Assembly: GCA_000963575.1 (NCBI GenBank)
Contig: CP011077.1
Coordinates: 1,860,001 to 1,924,000 of the forward strand
Source of the DNA: Klebsiella michiganensis
GTDB lineage: Bacteria; Pseudomonadota; Gammaproteobacteria; Enterobacterales; Enterobacteriaceae
DNA: 64,000 nt
Direction of reading: 5' to 3'
The notes beneath the pieces were generated by a model. The model searched no databases. It saw nothing but the letters and a program-made list of their open reading frames with translations, and was not told the DNA's origin. Every line of letters begins with the position of its first letter. The first letter of the stretch is position 1. Shown piece after piece: positions 35,592 through 43,738 of the stretch. Position numbers and translations under genes: made by a program.

Positions 35592-37079
35592 TCAGAATTT
35601 TGAATACAGTGAAACGCTATTTGCTCCAGAAAGAGCAGTTAGCATAGCAATGGTGAACAATAAGATAGATGCGGCTGTTCGTTTTCTTACAGAATAGCTT
35701 GAAGATAGTTCACTTGTATTTTTTTGGGTGATAATGACAAAGGCTAATATCATAAAAATAAAAGTTATAATGTTTTCGGATATTCCGAGAGGAATCCCTG
35801 GCAGGAATTTTTCTAAGAAAAAACCGGACCAAGAAAGCTTCCATGTTTCTATTTCCACTGGAGCTTTAATGTAGGCATCTTGTAAACCAATCATCCCACT
35901 TAAAATTTTAGTTGCCGAATCAAGATCTTTTGCTCTAAAAAATACCCATGTGATGTTAATAAAATTAAAGGTTAAAAACCAAGCGAAAAATCGTGGCATT
36001 GAGAATTTTAGCTTGCTCCATATCCTATGGATTATAAGGGCTAAGCCATGCAATAAGCCCCAAATTATGAACATCCAATTTGCACCATGCCATAACCCGC
36101 CTAATAAAAAAGTTATTAGAAGGTTCGCATATGTTATTGTTTCACCATTCCTGTTGCCACCAAGTGGAATGTAAATGTAGTTTCTAAGAAAGCGGCTAAG
36201 GGTAATGTGCCAGCGCCTCCAAAAGTCTTGAATGTTTAATGCTTTATAAGGTGAGTTAAAGTTAATTGGTAATTTTATGTTAAACAATAACGCAGCACCT
36301 ATTGCCATGTCAGTATAACCACTAAAATCAAAATATAACTGAAATGTATAGCTTAGGCTAGTGAGCCATGCATCTATCGTAGTTAAATGTGATGCAACAT
36401 CGAAGCCCGAATCCGCCCATTTTGCAAACACATCTGAAATTACTACTTTTTTGAAAAGTCCGATGGAGAAAATAAAAATGCCAATCGAAATGTTCCTATA
36501 GTTTTTTAATGAGTTCCACTTGGAAGAGAACTGTGGGATTATTTCTTTGTGATAAGTGATGGGTCCGGAAAAAAGCTGTGGGAAAAATGTTGTAAACAAG
36601 AAATAATTCAAAAGGCTATAGTTTTTAGTTCTTTCTTTGTAACTGTCGACAAGATAAGAAATTTGCTGGAATGTAAAAAAACTAATGGCGAGAGGTAATG
36701 TTATATGCAATAACTTGAAATGTGTGCCTAACGAATTCAAATTGTCTAAAAAGAAATTTGTGTATTTATAGTACCCAAGTAGTAATAGGTTGAATGCAAT
36801 GCCGAGTATAAAAGCTGCTTTTTTATGACTATTTGTTCTGTTTGTTGAATTTGGTTTTAAATTTTCACTTCTTAAATATGAACCGATTGAAAAGTTGACA
36901 ATTATTGAGAGAAGCAATATTGGAAGGGAACTAATGTCCCACCAGCTATAAAAAAACAAATTGGCAGAAATCAACCAAACTTTAGAAGCTATTGATAGCT
37001 TTAGGTGGTTAAGCCAGAAATATATAAAGAAAGTTATCGGTAGAAAAAAGAAAATGAATTGGTATGAACTAAAGAGCAT
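35592..37079 (-). CDS. MBOAT-family O-acyltransferase (AlgI/DltB type)
   Basis: 495-aa polytopic membrane protein, a full-length member of the AlgI-like MBOAT family. Hallmarks: FWRRWHITLSRFLRNYIYIP (286-305) and the catalytic His region GLWHGANW with His331, plus HG at 344. AlgI-type proteins pass acetyl groups from the cytoplasm across the membrane to a periplasmic AlgJ/AlgX partner, which is exactly what the next gene encodes. The start at 37079 (MLFSSYQFIFFFLP) gives the family N-terminus behind AAGG; the open frame extends 29 codons further upstream. No alginate or cellulose gene is near, so the pair acts on a glycan made elsewhere. Confidence 0.88.
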   Translation of the reverse strand: MLFSSYQFIFFFLPITFFIYFWLNHLKLSIASKVWLISANLFFYSWWDISSLPILLLSIIVNFSIGSYLRSENLKPNSTNRTNSHKKAAFILGIAFNLLLLGYYKYTNFFLDNLNSLGTHFKLLHITLPLAISFFTFQQISYLVDSYKERTKNYSLLNYFLFTTFFPQLFSGPITYHKEIIPQFSSKWNSLKNYRNISIGIFIFSIGLFKKVVISDVFAKWADSGFDVASHLTTIDAWLTSLSYTFQLYFDFSGYTDMAIGAALLFNIKLPINFNSPYKALNIQDFWRRWHITLSRFLRNYIYIPLGGNRNGETITYANLLITFLLGGLWHGANWMFIIWGLLHGLALIIHRIWSKLKFSMPRFFAWFLTFNFINITWVFFRAKDLDSATKILSGMIGLQDAYIKAPVEIETWKLSWSGFFLEKFLPGIPLGISENIITFIFMILAFVIITQKNTSELSSSYSVRKRTAASILLFTIAMLTALSGANSVSLYSKF

Positions 37080-37293
37080 ATGCACAACCTTATGCTGAGA
37101 TTGAAAATATATACAAATTTCATTAGAAGATCTAACAATTGTACTGGTGGAATCGTAATTTGCCAAGAAGATACCAATGGAATTGGCTAATTAAATGCAT
37201 ATTCATACATCATGAATACTAAGCTAAGGTTTAAGAAAAATGCAGATTTGTAGCCTAACTGTCATCATTCCGGCTTTTGAATGGAGAAAACTG

Positions 37294-37485
37294 ATGCAGA
37301 TTGGCTATGTGCGCTTATCAATAAATGAGCAAAATACCGCGCCACAGCGTGACTGACGCGCTGGATGGGGCGGGATGTGAACTAATTTTCGAGGATGGAA
37401 TCTGCGGGAAATCGACAAATAGGTTGGGGTAAAATCGTGCGCTCAGGAAACTTAATGCCGGTGATACTCTGGTAGAGTGAAAGCC
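37294..37485 (+). pseudogene. phage DNA invertase (serine recombinase) remnant
   Basis: ATG at 37294 gives MQIGYVRLSINEQNTAPQRD, the N-terminus of Gin/Pin/Hin invertases, including the catalytic Ser of RLS. A tandem TGAC duplication (37350-37357) then shifts the frame. In the corrected frame it reads ALDGAGCELIFEDGICGKST and, across a TAA, NRALRKLNAGDTLVE before another stop. Beyond that the likeness is lost. In phages such enzymes switch tail-fibre genes; no fibre gene or inversion site was found. Confidence 0.85.
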
Positions 37486-37582
37486 CGGCGGATTTGATGC
37501 TGCCCCATCCCACAACTGGCGGACAGCAACAAATTCACTGGATGTAAAAATAAACCAATTCATAACCGGGGTTTTATGTCGA

Positions 37583-37671
37583 TGTGGTCAGAATGTGGAC
37601 GCGACCTGAAATAAGTCCTTTTATTTCAATTTACTAGATTTGAAAATGAAGGCCGCATTCGCGGCCTTTTT
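37583..37671 (+). repeat. right end of the element: arm-type sites and second copy of the 23-bp core
   Basis: TGTGGTC (37583) and TGTGGAC (37594), spaced 11 bp, followed 48 bp later by the exact second copy of the ihfA-terminator core at 37649-37671. The core still folds as a terminator (T5), so it also shields the downstream gene from readthrough. Confidence 0.75.
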
Positions 37672-37708
37672 CTTTTGCTTTTAAGTCCTGTTACCTGGCG
37701 GCATGCGC

Positions 37709-37746
37709 TTGACAAACATTGCACCTGAATGGTTGTATTGTACAAC
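37709..37746 (+). promoter_or_regulatory. promoter and candidate operator of the MarR-GNAT gene
   Basis: -35 TTGACA (37709-37714), 18-bp spacer, -10 TTGTAT (37733-37738). GTTGTATTGTACAAC (37732-37746) is an inverted repeat that covers the -10, the arrangement expected for MarR-type autorepression. The match to any particular MarR site is not established. Confidence 0.5.
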
Positions 37747-37767
37747 TATATTTCAACGGTAACGCTC

Positions 37768-38727
37768 ATGTCTGACAGCACTCTTATTGAATCTATCCGC
37801 GCCTCGTCGCGGCAGGTTGTGCGCGAGCTTGGTTTTCTGAACTCAACGCTTGCCGCAACGAACTACTCCGCTTCTGCGGTTCATGCTTTGCTGGAAATTG
37901 ATTCGCGGGAGAACGCCACAGCAGCCGATCTGGTTCAGGTTCTTGGCCTGGAGAAGTCGAGCGTCAGCCGAATGATAGGCAAACTGCGAAAGGCGGGGGA
38001 GCTGTTCGAGAGTGTTTCAGACGAAGACGCCCGAGCCAGACGGCTCCAGTTGACCACCCAGGGTAAACAGACGGTCAGGGACATTCATCGGTACGGCAGA
38101 ATGCGCGTAGAGAAAGCCCTGGCGCATCTGAATGCTCAGGCACAGAAATCGGTCGCTGATGGGCTGTCCAACTATGCTCTGGCGCTAAAAGCCTGTCGCG
38201 GCGAGCCGGCTGATGACGAGGGAAGAAATAATTTCGAGATCTTCACGGGATACCAGCCCGGCGTGATTGGCCGGGTGGCGGAAATGCACGCCAGCTATTA
38301 CTCAACACATTATAACTTTGGCCATTTTTTTGAAGGCAAAGTGGCAGCCGGGCTGGCGGAGTTTGCAGGGCGTCTGGATAGGCCCTGTAACCGCATCTGG
38401 GTAGTATGCCGCAATGGCAAAATTGTGGGCTCTGTATCCATTGATGGTGAGGACCTGGGCAATCACGAAGCGCATTTGCGCTGGTTTATTCTCGACGATG
38501 AGTGCCGCGGCAGCGGTATCGGGCGAGCGCTCTTACGTGAGGCGATGCGCTTTTGCGATGATTACGGTTTTTCCGCTGTACGGCTGTGGACCTTTAGCGG
38601 ATTAAATGCGGCTCGCCATCTTTATGAATCGATGGGATTTGAGTTAACCCGGGAATGGCAGGGCGAACAATGGGGAAGCTCAATGCTGGAACAGCAGTTT
38701 ACGCGCAAACGACCTGCCAAAGAGTAA
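37768..38727 (+). CDS. MarR-GNAT fusion: transcriptional regulator with acetyltransferase domain
   Basis: 319 aa. Residues 1 to about 145 form a MarR-type winged helix (NATAADLVQVLGLEKSSVSR as recognition helix, DARARRLQLTTQGK as wing). Residues from about 160 form a GNAT acetyltransferase with the acetyl-CoA loop CRGSGIGRALL. Such fusions are common in proteobacteria, but substrates and targets are mostly unknown. The ATG at 37768 is preferred because the earlier in-frame ATG (37729) lies upstream of the promoter -10. It lies directly after the right end of the inserted element, with no functional tie to btuC visible. Confidence 0.85.
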   Translation: MSDSTLIESIRASSRQVVRELGFLNSTLAATNYSASAVHALLEIDSRENATAADLVQVLGLEKSSVSRMIGKLRKAGELFESVSDEDARARRLQLTTQGKQTVRDIHRYGRMRVEKALAHLNAQAQKSVADGLSNYALALKACRGEPADDEGRNNFEIFTGYQPGVIGRVAEMHASYYSTHYNFGHFFEGKVAAGLAEFAGRLDRPCNRIWVVCRNGKIVGSVSIDGEDLGNHEAHLRWFILDDECRGSGIGRALLREAMRFCDDYGFSAVRLWTFSGLNAARHLYESMGFELTREWQGEQWGSSMLEQQFTRKRPAKE

Positions 38728-38828
38728 TTCGGGACAGGCGTGCCATTACGACCTTTCTTTGCTTGTCCTCTTCGGCAAACTCCCCGTAAAATCATGCGCA
38801 TAAATGGGGCAGGGGGAGCCTTTACGGA

Positions 38829-39809
38829 ATGCTGAATTTTGTAACCAGACAACGCCGCTTTGAGCGACGCTGGCTTATAGCCCTGGTCTTAGCCACGGCG
38901 GCTATGCTGGTCTTGAGCCTTTGCGCCGGAGATGTCTGGTTTTCCCCCCTTTCCTGGGGGAGTGATGAGGCCCGGCTCTTCATCTGGCAAATCCGCTTGC
39001 CGCGAACGCTTGCCGTCCTGCTGGTGGGGGCGGCTCTGGCCGTGACCGGCACGATTATGCAGTCGCTGTTTGAAAATCCTCTGGCTGAGCCTGGTTTACT
39101 GGGCGTCTCCAACGGCGCCGGCGTCGCGCTGGTCTTCGCTCTCCTGCTTGGGCAGGGGATGCTGCCGGGCTGGGCGCTGGGGCTGTGCGCGATTCTTGGG
39201 GCCCTGGCGATCACTCTTATTCTGTTACGTTTTTCCCGTCGTCATCTTTCCACCAGTCGTCTATTACTTGCAGGTGTCGCGCTCGGGATTATCTGTAGCG
39301 CCCTGATGACCTGGGCGGTCTACTTTAGCTCAAGCCTGGATCTGCGCCAGTTGATGTACTGGATGATGGGTGGCTTTGGCGGCGTGGACTGGCGGCAGGG
39401 CTGGTTAATGGTGACGCTGCTGCCGGTCGTTGTCTGGCTGTGCCGGCTGCATGCTCCCCTCAACCTGATGGCGCTGGGCGAAAACTCAGCCCGGCAGCTG
39501 GGGCTTTCTGTCTGGCTGTGGCGCAATATTTTAGTTGTGGCTACCGGCTGGCTGGTTGGTGTGAGCGTGGCGCTTGCCGGGGCTATTGGATTTATCGGCC
39601 TGGTTATCCCGCACATGCTGAGGCTTACCGGGCTAACAGATCATCGCGTTTTGCTGCCTGCCAGCGCGCTGGCAGGGGCCGCGGTGTTAACCGGTGCGGA
39701 TGTGGTCGCGAGGCTCGCTTTAAGCTCCGCCGAGCTTCCTATTGGCGTAGTGACCGCTACGCTCGGCGCGCCGGTGTTTATCTGGCTATTATTGAAAGCC
39801 GGACGTTAA
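38829..39809 (+). CDS. btuC: vitamin B12 ABC transporter permease BtuC
   Basis: 326 aa, the E. coli length; FecCD-family permease with about ten membrane helices forming the B12 channel with BtuD and receiving substrate from BtuF. Motifs LPRTLAVLLVGAALAVTGTI and GLVIPHMLRL match the family. First gene of btuCED; btuF and btuB are not in the window. Confidence 0.95.
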   Translation: MLNFVTRQRRFERRWLIALVLATAAMLVLSLCAGDVWFSPLSWGSDEARLFIWQIRLPRTLAVLLVGAALAVTGTIMQSLFENPLAEPGLLGVSNGAGVALVFALLLGQGMLPGWALGLCAILGALAITLILLRFSRRHLSTSRLLLAGVALGIICSALMTWAVYFSSSLDLRQLMYWMMGGFGGVDWRQGWLMVTLLPVVVWLCRLHAPLNLMALGENSARQLGLSVWLWRNILVVATGWLVGVSVALAGAIGFIGLVIPHMLRLTGLTDHRVLLPASALAGAAVLTGADVVARLALSSAELPIGVVTATLGAPVFIWLLLKAGR

Positions 39810-39835
39810 TTCGGCTCACTGAGGAAGAGGATGAT

Positions 39836-40387
39836 ATGCAAAGTAATGTTCTGAATACCGAAGTCACCACAATCGACGGCGAAAACACCACGCTGGAGAG
39901 TTGGCAGGGTAAAGTGCTGTTGGTGGTGAACGTCGCTTCCAAATGCGGCCTGACGCCGCAGTATGAGCAGCTGGAGAATCTGCAAAAAGACTTTGAGGCA
40001 CAGGGTTTCAGCGTGCTGGGCTTCCCGTGCAACCAGTTCCTGGGGCAAGAGCCTGGCAGCAGCGAAGAGATCAAAACCTTCTGCAGCACCACCTATGGCG
40101 TGACGTTCCCGCTTTTTAGCAAAATCGATGTCAACGGCGAGCACCGCCATCCGTTTTATCAAAAGCTGATTGACGCTCGCCCGGCGGCTGTTGCCCCGGA
40201 AGGTAGCGGTTTCCTGGAGCGGATGAGCAGCAAAGGGCGCGGCCCGCTTTACCCTGATGATATCCTGTGGAACTTCGAAAAATTCCTGATTGGCCGTGAT
40301 GGCAAAGTGGTTCAGCGTTTCTCTCCGGACATGACGCCGGAAGATCCGCTGGTGCTGGACGCCATTAAACAGGCTTTGGCTAAGTAA
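39836..40387 (+). CDS. btuE: thioredoxin/glutathione peroxidase BtuE
   Basis: 183 aa as in E. coli. Glutathione peroxidase family with the catalytic Cys37 in ASKCGLTPQYEQL (cysteine, not selenocysteine), the resolving-Cys region FPCNQF and the WNFEKFLIGRDG motif. It reduces peroxides using thioredoxin; despite the name it is not needed for B12 transport. An ATG at 39836 starts the family N-terminus MQSNVL; the open frame extends far upstream inside btuC. Confidence 0.95.
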   Translation: MQSNVLNTEVTTIDGENTTLESWQGKVLLVVNVASKCGLTPQYEQLENLQKDFEAQGFSVLGFPCNQFLGQEPGSSEEIKTFCSTTYGVTFPLFSKIDVNGEHRHPFYQKLIDARPAAVAPEGSGFLERMSSKGRGPLYPDDILWNFEKFLIGRDGKVVQRFSPDMTPEDPLVLDAIKQALAK

Positions 40388-40388
40388 T

Positions 40389-41135
40389 TTGTCCCTGTTG
40401 CAACTGACAGACGTCACCGTCGCGGGCCGGGTTGGGCCGATATCTGCGGCGGTGGAGTCCGGGGAACTTATCCATCTTGTCGGGCCGAACGGGGCGGGCA
40501 AGAGCACGCTGCTCACGCGGATGGCAGGGTTAAGCGCCGGGCAAGGCCGCCTATTGTTTAATCAGCGGCCGCTTGACGGCTGGTTGCCCGCCGAGCTTTC
40601 CCGGCATCGTGCCTGGCTGAGCCAGCAACAGCTTCCTCCTTTTGCGATGCCCGTCTGGCATTACCTGCAGTTGCATCAATCTTCGCCTGAGTCTGAAGTG
40701 GCAATGCTGCGTCTGGCGGAGTCCCTGTGGCTCTCAGACAAGCTGACCAGACCGGTCAATCAGCTTTCCGGGGGGGAATGGCAGCGCGTTCGGCTTGCGG
40801 CCGTGCTGCTGCAGGTTGATCCTTCGGTCAACCCGGAAGGGCAGCTTATGCTGTTGGATGAGCCGATGAATAGCCTGGATGTGGCCCAGCAGGCCGCGCT
40901 GGATCGCCTGCTACACGGATTTTGCGACGCCGGCATTGCGGTCGTGATGAGCAGCCATGATTTGAACCATAGCCTGCGCCACGCCCATAAAGTATGGCTA
41001 TTGCGTGAGGGGAAAATGGTGGCCCAGGGATCGCGGGACGACGTGCTAACGCCGAAAAATTTAGCGGCTGCCTACCAAATGCCGTTTCGATTATTGCGTA
41101 TCGAAGGGCACAGTATGCTGATAAGCCCGCTATAA
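40389..41135 (+). CDS. btuD: vitamin B12 ABC transporter ATPase BtuD
   Basis: 248 aa. Walker A GPNGAGKST, signature LSGGEWQRVRLAA, Walker B LMLLDEPMNSLD, and switch His in SSHDLNH, all as in E. coli BtuD. The start is a TTG one base after the btuE stop, giving MSLLQLTDV; no ATG or GTG exists near it. Translation is likely coupled to btuE. Confidence 0.94.
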   Translation: MSLLQLTDVTVAGRVGPISAAVESGELIHLVGPNGAGKSTLLTRMAGLSAGQGRLLFNQRPLDGWLPAELSRHRAWLSQQQLPPFAMPVWHYLQLHQSSPESEVAMLRLAESLWLSDKLTRPVNQLSGGEWQRVRLAAVLLQVDPSVNPEGQLMLLDEPMNSLDVAQQAALDRLLHGFCDAGIAVVMSSHDLNHSLRHAHKVWLLREGKMVAQGSRDDVLTPKNLAAAYQMPFRLLRIEGHSMLISPL

Positions 41136-41211
41136 CATCGTGGAAAGCTTGCAATAATTCCGGGCGACAGGCTAAATTACTGGAAACAGCAAGACCGGGA
41201 GTTGTCTGAAA

Positions 41212-41673
41212 ATGCGTTTGTGGCTTATTGCAGTGGCATGCATCGTGTTGGTGGGGTGTAGTCATAATGCCCCTCATCCGAACGCCCGGCTTTCCGATTC
41301 CATCACGGTTATCGCTCAGCTAAACGATCAGCTCCGCAGCTGGCACGGCACGCCATACACCTACGGCGGCATGAGTAGGCGCGGTGTGGACTGCTCCGGC
41401 TTCGTGCTGATGACCTTCCGCGACAAGTTCGACCTTATGCTGCCGCGCATGACCAGCGAGCAGGCAGAAATCGGCACAAAAATCGATAAAGATGACCTGT
41501 TGCCGGGCGACCTGGTGTTCTTCAAAACCGGTTCGGGTGAAAGCGGACTGCACGTTGGCATTTATGATACCGACAACACCTTTATTCACGCGTCTACCAG
41601 CCGCGGCGTGATGCGTTCCTCTCTGGATAACGTCTATTGGCGTAAAAAATTCTGGCAAGCCCGCCGCATATAG
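41212..41673 (+). CDS. nlpC: NlpC/P60 family lipoprotein
   Basis: 153-aa lipoprotein (lipobox VLVGC) with an NlpC/P60 papain-like peptidase domain. The catalytic Cys is in GVDCSGFV, the His in LHVGIY, and a third polar residue in FIHAST. Probably a peptidoglycan peptidase at the cell envelope. Placed after btuCED as in E. coli. Confidence 0.94.
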   Translation: MRLWLIAVACIVLVGCSHNAPHPNARLSDSITVIAQLNDQLRSWHGTPYTYGGMSRRGVDCSGFVLMTFRDKFDLMLPRMTSEQAEIGTKIDKDDLLPGDLVFFKTGSGESGLHVGIYDTDNTFIHASTSRGVMRSSLDNVYWRKKFWQARRI

Positions 41674-41799
41674 CCTTTCCTGTTTTGTTCTTGACTGAAA
41701 ATCGTGACCGTTCCCGCAAATCTGCGGGCAACGTCAACGCCGTTTGCAATATCAGGTAATATCGGGATGCATTGTGCTTTTCCCGCTAAGGATTGTTTC

Positions 41800-42774
41800 A
41801 TGGTCACCCTCGAAGATGTTGCAGCCCACGCCGGCGTCTCCCGCGCCACCGTATCCCGCGTGGTGAATGGCGACACTAAGGTTAAATCGCAAACCCGCAT
41901 TAAGGTAGAGGCCGCAATTGCCGAATTGGGCTATTCCCCCAATCCTGCTGCCAGAGCGCTTGCGTCCAGCCAGAGCCACTCCATTGGGCTGGTAACCACA
42001 TCCTACACCGGGGGCTTCTTCGGCTCGCTGATGGATACCGTGCAAACCGAAGCGGAATCTAACGGGAAGCAGTTGCTGGTCACGCAGGGGCGTGGCGTAG
42101 AGGAGAACGAGCGCAATGCCATTCAGCGGCTCTACAACCTGCGCTGCGATGGATTAATCCTCCACGTTCGAGCCATCGCTGATGAAACCCTGCTTCAACT
42201 GGCGGAACGAGGTAACCGGTTTATTGTCCTCGACCGGGACGTGCCTGCACTAAGTTCGCGTTGCGTCGTTTTCGATCACCGCCTTGCCAGCCATATGGCC
42301 ACCCGCTATTTGCTGGATGCCGGTCATCTGGCGATCGCCTGTTTGCATGGCCCAACCCAGCGCGCCTCAAGCCTTTTGCGCCGTCAGGGCTTTCTCGATG
42401 CTATGGAAGAGCAGGGGATAACTCCGGTCGCAGTGGTTGAAGGGGAATACGATATGCCCAGCGGCTACCGGCAAACCTCGGCCTTGCTGGACGAGTATAA
42501 AATCAGCGCGCTTTATTGCTGTAACGAGGAGATGGCCGTTGGGGCGATGCTGGCCATTACCGAGCGGGGGTTACGCATTCCTCTGGATATATCCCTTATT
42601 TGTTATGACAGTGGCGATCGCGCGGCATTTGTTCGCCCCGCGTTAACCAGCGTTTATTTCCCAATAGGGGATATGGCCCGCTACGCAACGCGTAAATTAT
42701 TGAATGAGCACTGTGAGAATGAATCTTTTTTACCTTGTATCATAACCCGGGATTCCGTGCGCAACTTACGTTAA
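41800..42774 (+). CDS. LacI/GalR-family transcriptional regulator
   Basis: 324 aa. N-terminal LacI helix-turn-helix TLEDVAAHAGVSRATVSRVV with the hinge YSPNPAARALAS, then a periplasmic-binding-protein-like sugar domain (IGLVTTSYTGGFFGSLMDTV onward). The ATG at 41800 has AAGGA 7 nt before it; the longer open frame to 41704 is non-coding leader. No sugar transport or catabolic gene lies next to it, so the effector and target are unknown. It has no counterpart at this place in K-12. Confidence 0.88.
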   Translation: MVTLEDVAAHAGVSRATVSRVVNGDTKVKSQTRIKVEAAIAELGYSPNPAARALASSQSHSIGLVTTSYTGGFFGSLMDTVQTEAESNGKQLLVTQGRGVEENERNAIQRLYNLRCDGLILHVRAIADETLLQLAERGNRFIVLDRDVPALSSRCVVFDHRLASHMATRYLLDAGHLAIACLHGPTQRASSLLRRQGFLDAMEEQGITPVAVVEGEYDMPSGYRQTSALLDEYKISALYCCNEEMAVGAMLAITERGLRIPLDISLICYDSGDRAAFVRPALTSVYFPIGDMARYATRKLLNEHCENESFLPCIITRDSVRNLR

Positions 42775-42942
42775 AAACTGGCTATGTACGGATATCCAGG
42801 ATAAGCTAAAAGTTATTAAAAGATAAAGCTTAAACGTTTCAGGGATGAGTGTGAAATTCACAGCGACAGCTGCTATCCGACTATTTTCGGATTGGCGCCG
42901 TATCTCTCTGCCGTCCAACCAGAAATCCACAGGGCTGGCAAA

Positions 42943-43674
42943 ATGATTGTTTCACTTGATAGTGTTTATTGTTCTCACCTCTACTATCGCCCTGCCGTCA
43001 GGCCGGACGACAGCATTTTGGGGGTTGAAATTGTCGCAAACTTCGAGGGTGCCAGCGCGCCAGTACGTATTCCTACCGAATTGTTAATTCCTCATCTTGC
43101 TCCGGAACAACACCTCGAGCTGTTTAGAGAAAAATTAACGCTAATAGAAGAACATCAGAATTTCTTTATCACCAGTGAACTGGTTGTCTGGGTTCATATT
43201 AATGAAACTATTATTGACGCACTAATTAACAACCAGGATTTATATACCCGGCTAAAGGCTTTGCCGTTTATTGAATTAATGATTAGCGAAAGTTTTCCTG
43301 ATTTAAACAGCGGCAAAATGAATTTAAGGCTGGCCTGGCTGGCTGAGCGTTTCTCACTCGGCCTGGCTGACTTTGGTGCCGGAAATGCCACCACAAAATC
43401 TATTTTCGATGGCCTGTTTCGGCATGTGATTCTGGACCGTTTTTTTGTTCAGAAACAGCTTCCGGGCCGCACTTTCTCGCCATTTATGCTTGCCATTCTT
43501 GGCCAGGTTTCACCGTTTTGTCAGGCCTTGCTGATAGCCGGGATAGATACCGCCAGCGCCCGGCTTAAAGTGCAGGGGTTAGGCTTTGCTGCTATGCAGG
43601 GTAAACTCTGGCCGCTGGTACCGCCGGAGGAGTTGGCATCACTTTTCCCGCCTCATGAAGGTCTGGTTCACTAA
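42943..43674 (+). CDS. rflP: degenerate EAL protein YdiV/RflP (anti-FlhDC factor)
   Basis: 243 aa, aligned with E. coli YdiV through its centre (LPFIELMISESFPDLNSGK; GAGNATTKSIFDGLFRHVIL; IAGIDTA). EAL fold, but key metal and catalytic residues of c-di-GMP phosphodiesterases are missing: the DDFG segment reads ADFG and the KxD segment reads LDR. As in E. coli and Salmonella it is thus probably not an enzyme but a protein that binds FlhD and sends FlhDC to ClpXP, lowering motility. The start at 42943 matches YdiV; an in-frame ATG at 42892 would add 17 residues. Confidence 0.85.
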   Translation: MIVSLDSVYCSHLYYRPAVRPDDSILGVEIVANFEGASAPVRIPTELLIPHLAPEQHLELFREKLTLIEEHQNFFITSELVVWVHINETIIDALINNQDLYTRLKALPFIELMISESFPDLNSGKMNLRLAWLAERFSLGLADFGAGNATTKSIFDGLFRHVILDRFFVQKQLPGRTFSPFMLAILGQVSPFCQALLIAGIDTASARLKVQGLGFAAMQGKLWPLVPPEELASLFPPHEGLVH

Positions 43675-43738
43675 AGCCCCTGCTGCGCCACCGTGTTTAA
43701 AATGCATTCCTGGGGCTACACTGTCGGGCGGAGGAACC

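Larger units (their letters stand above)
33227..37671. mobile_element. degenerate integrated element (prophage remnant) carrying a polysaccharide acylation pair
   Basis: About 4.4 kb between ihfA and the genes that follow it in related genomes (btuC in E. coli). Boundaries: exact 23-bp direct repeats at both ends. Internal to each end is a pair of direct repeats spaced 11 bp: TGTGGAC at 33334 and 33345, and TGTGGTC/TGTGGAC at 37583 and 37594, looking like integrase arm sites. Content from left: broken tyrosine integrase, perfect palindrome, SGNH protein, MBOAT acyltransferase, broken DNA invertase. The base composition is much more AT-rich than the flanks. No phage structural, replication or lysis gene remains. 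Confidence 0.8.

Noticed and set aside
37318..37563. 81-codon - strand frame over the invertase remnant
   Set aside because: The + strand shows a clear, if broken, invertase; the antisense frame is a chance by-product.
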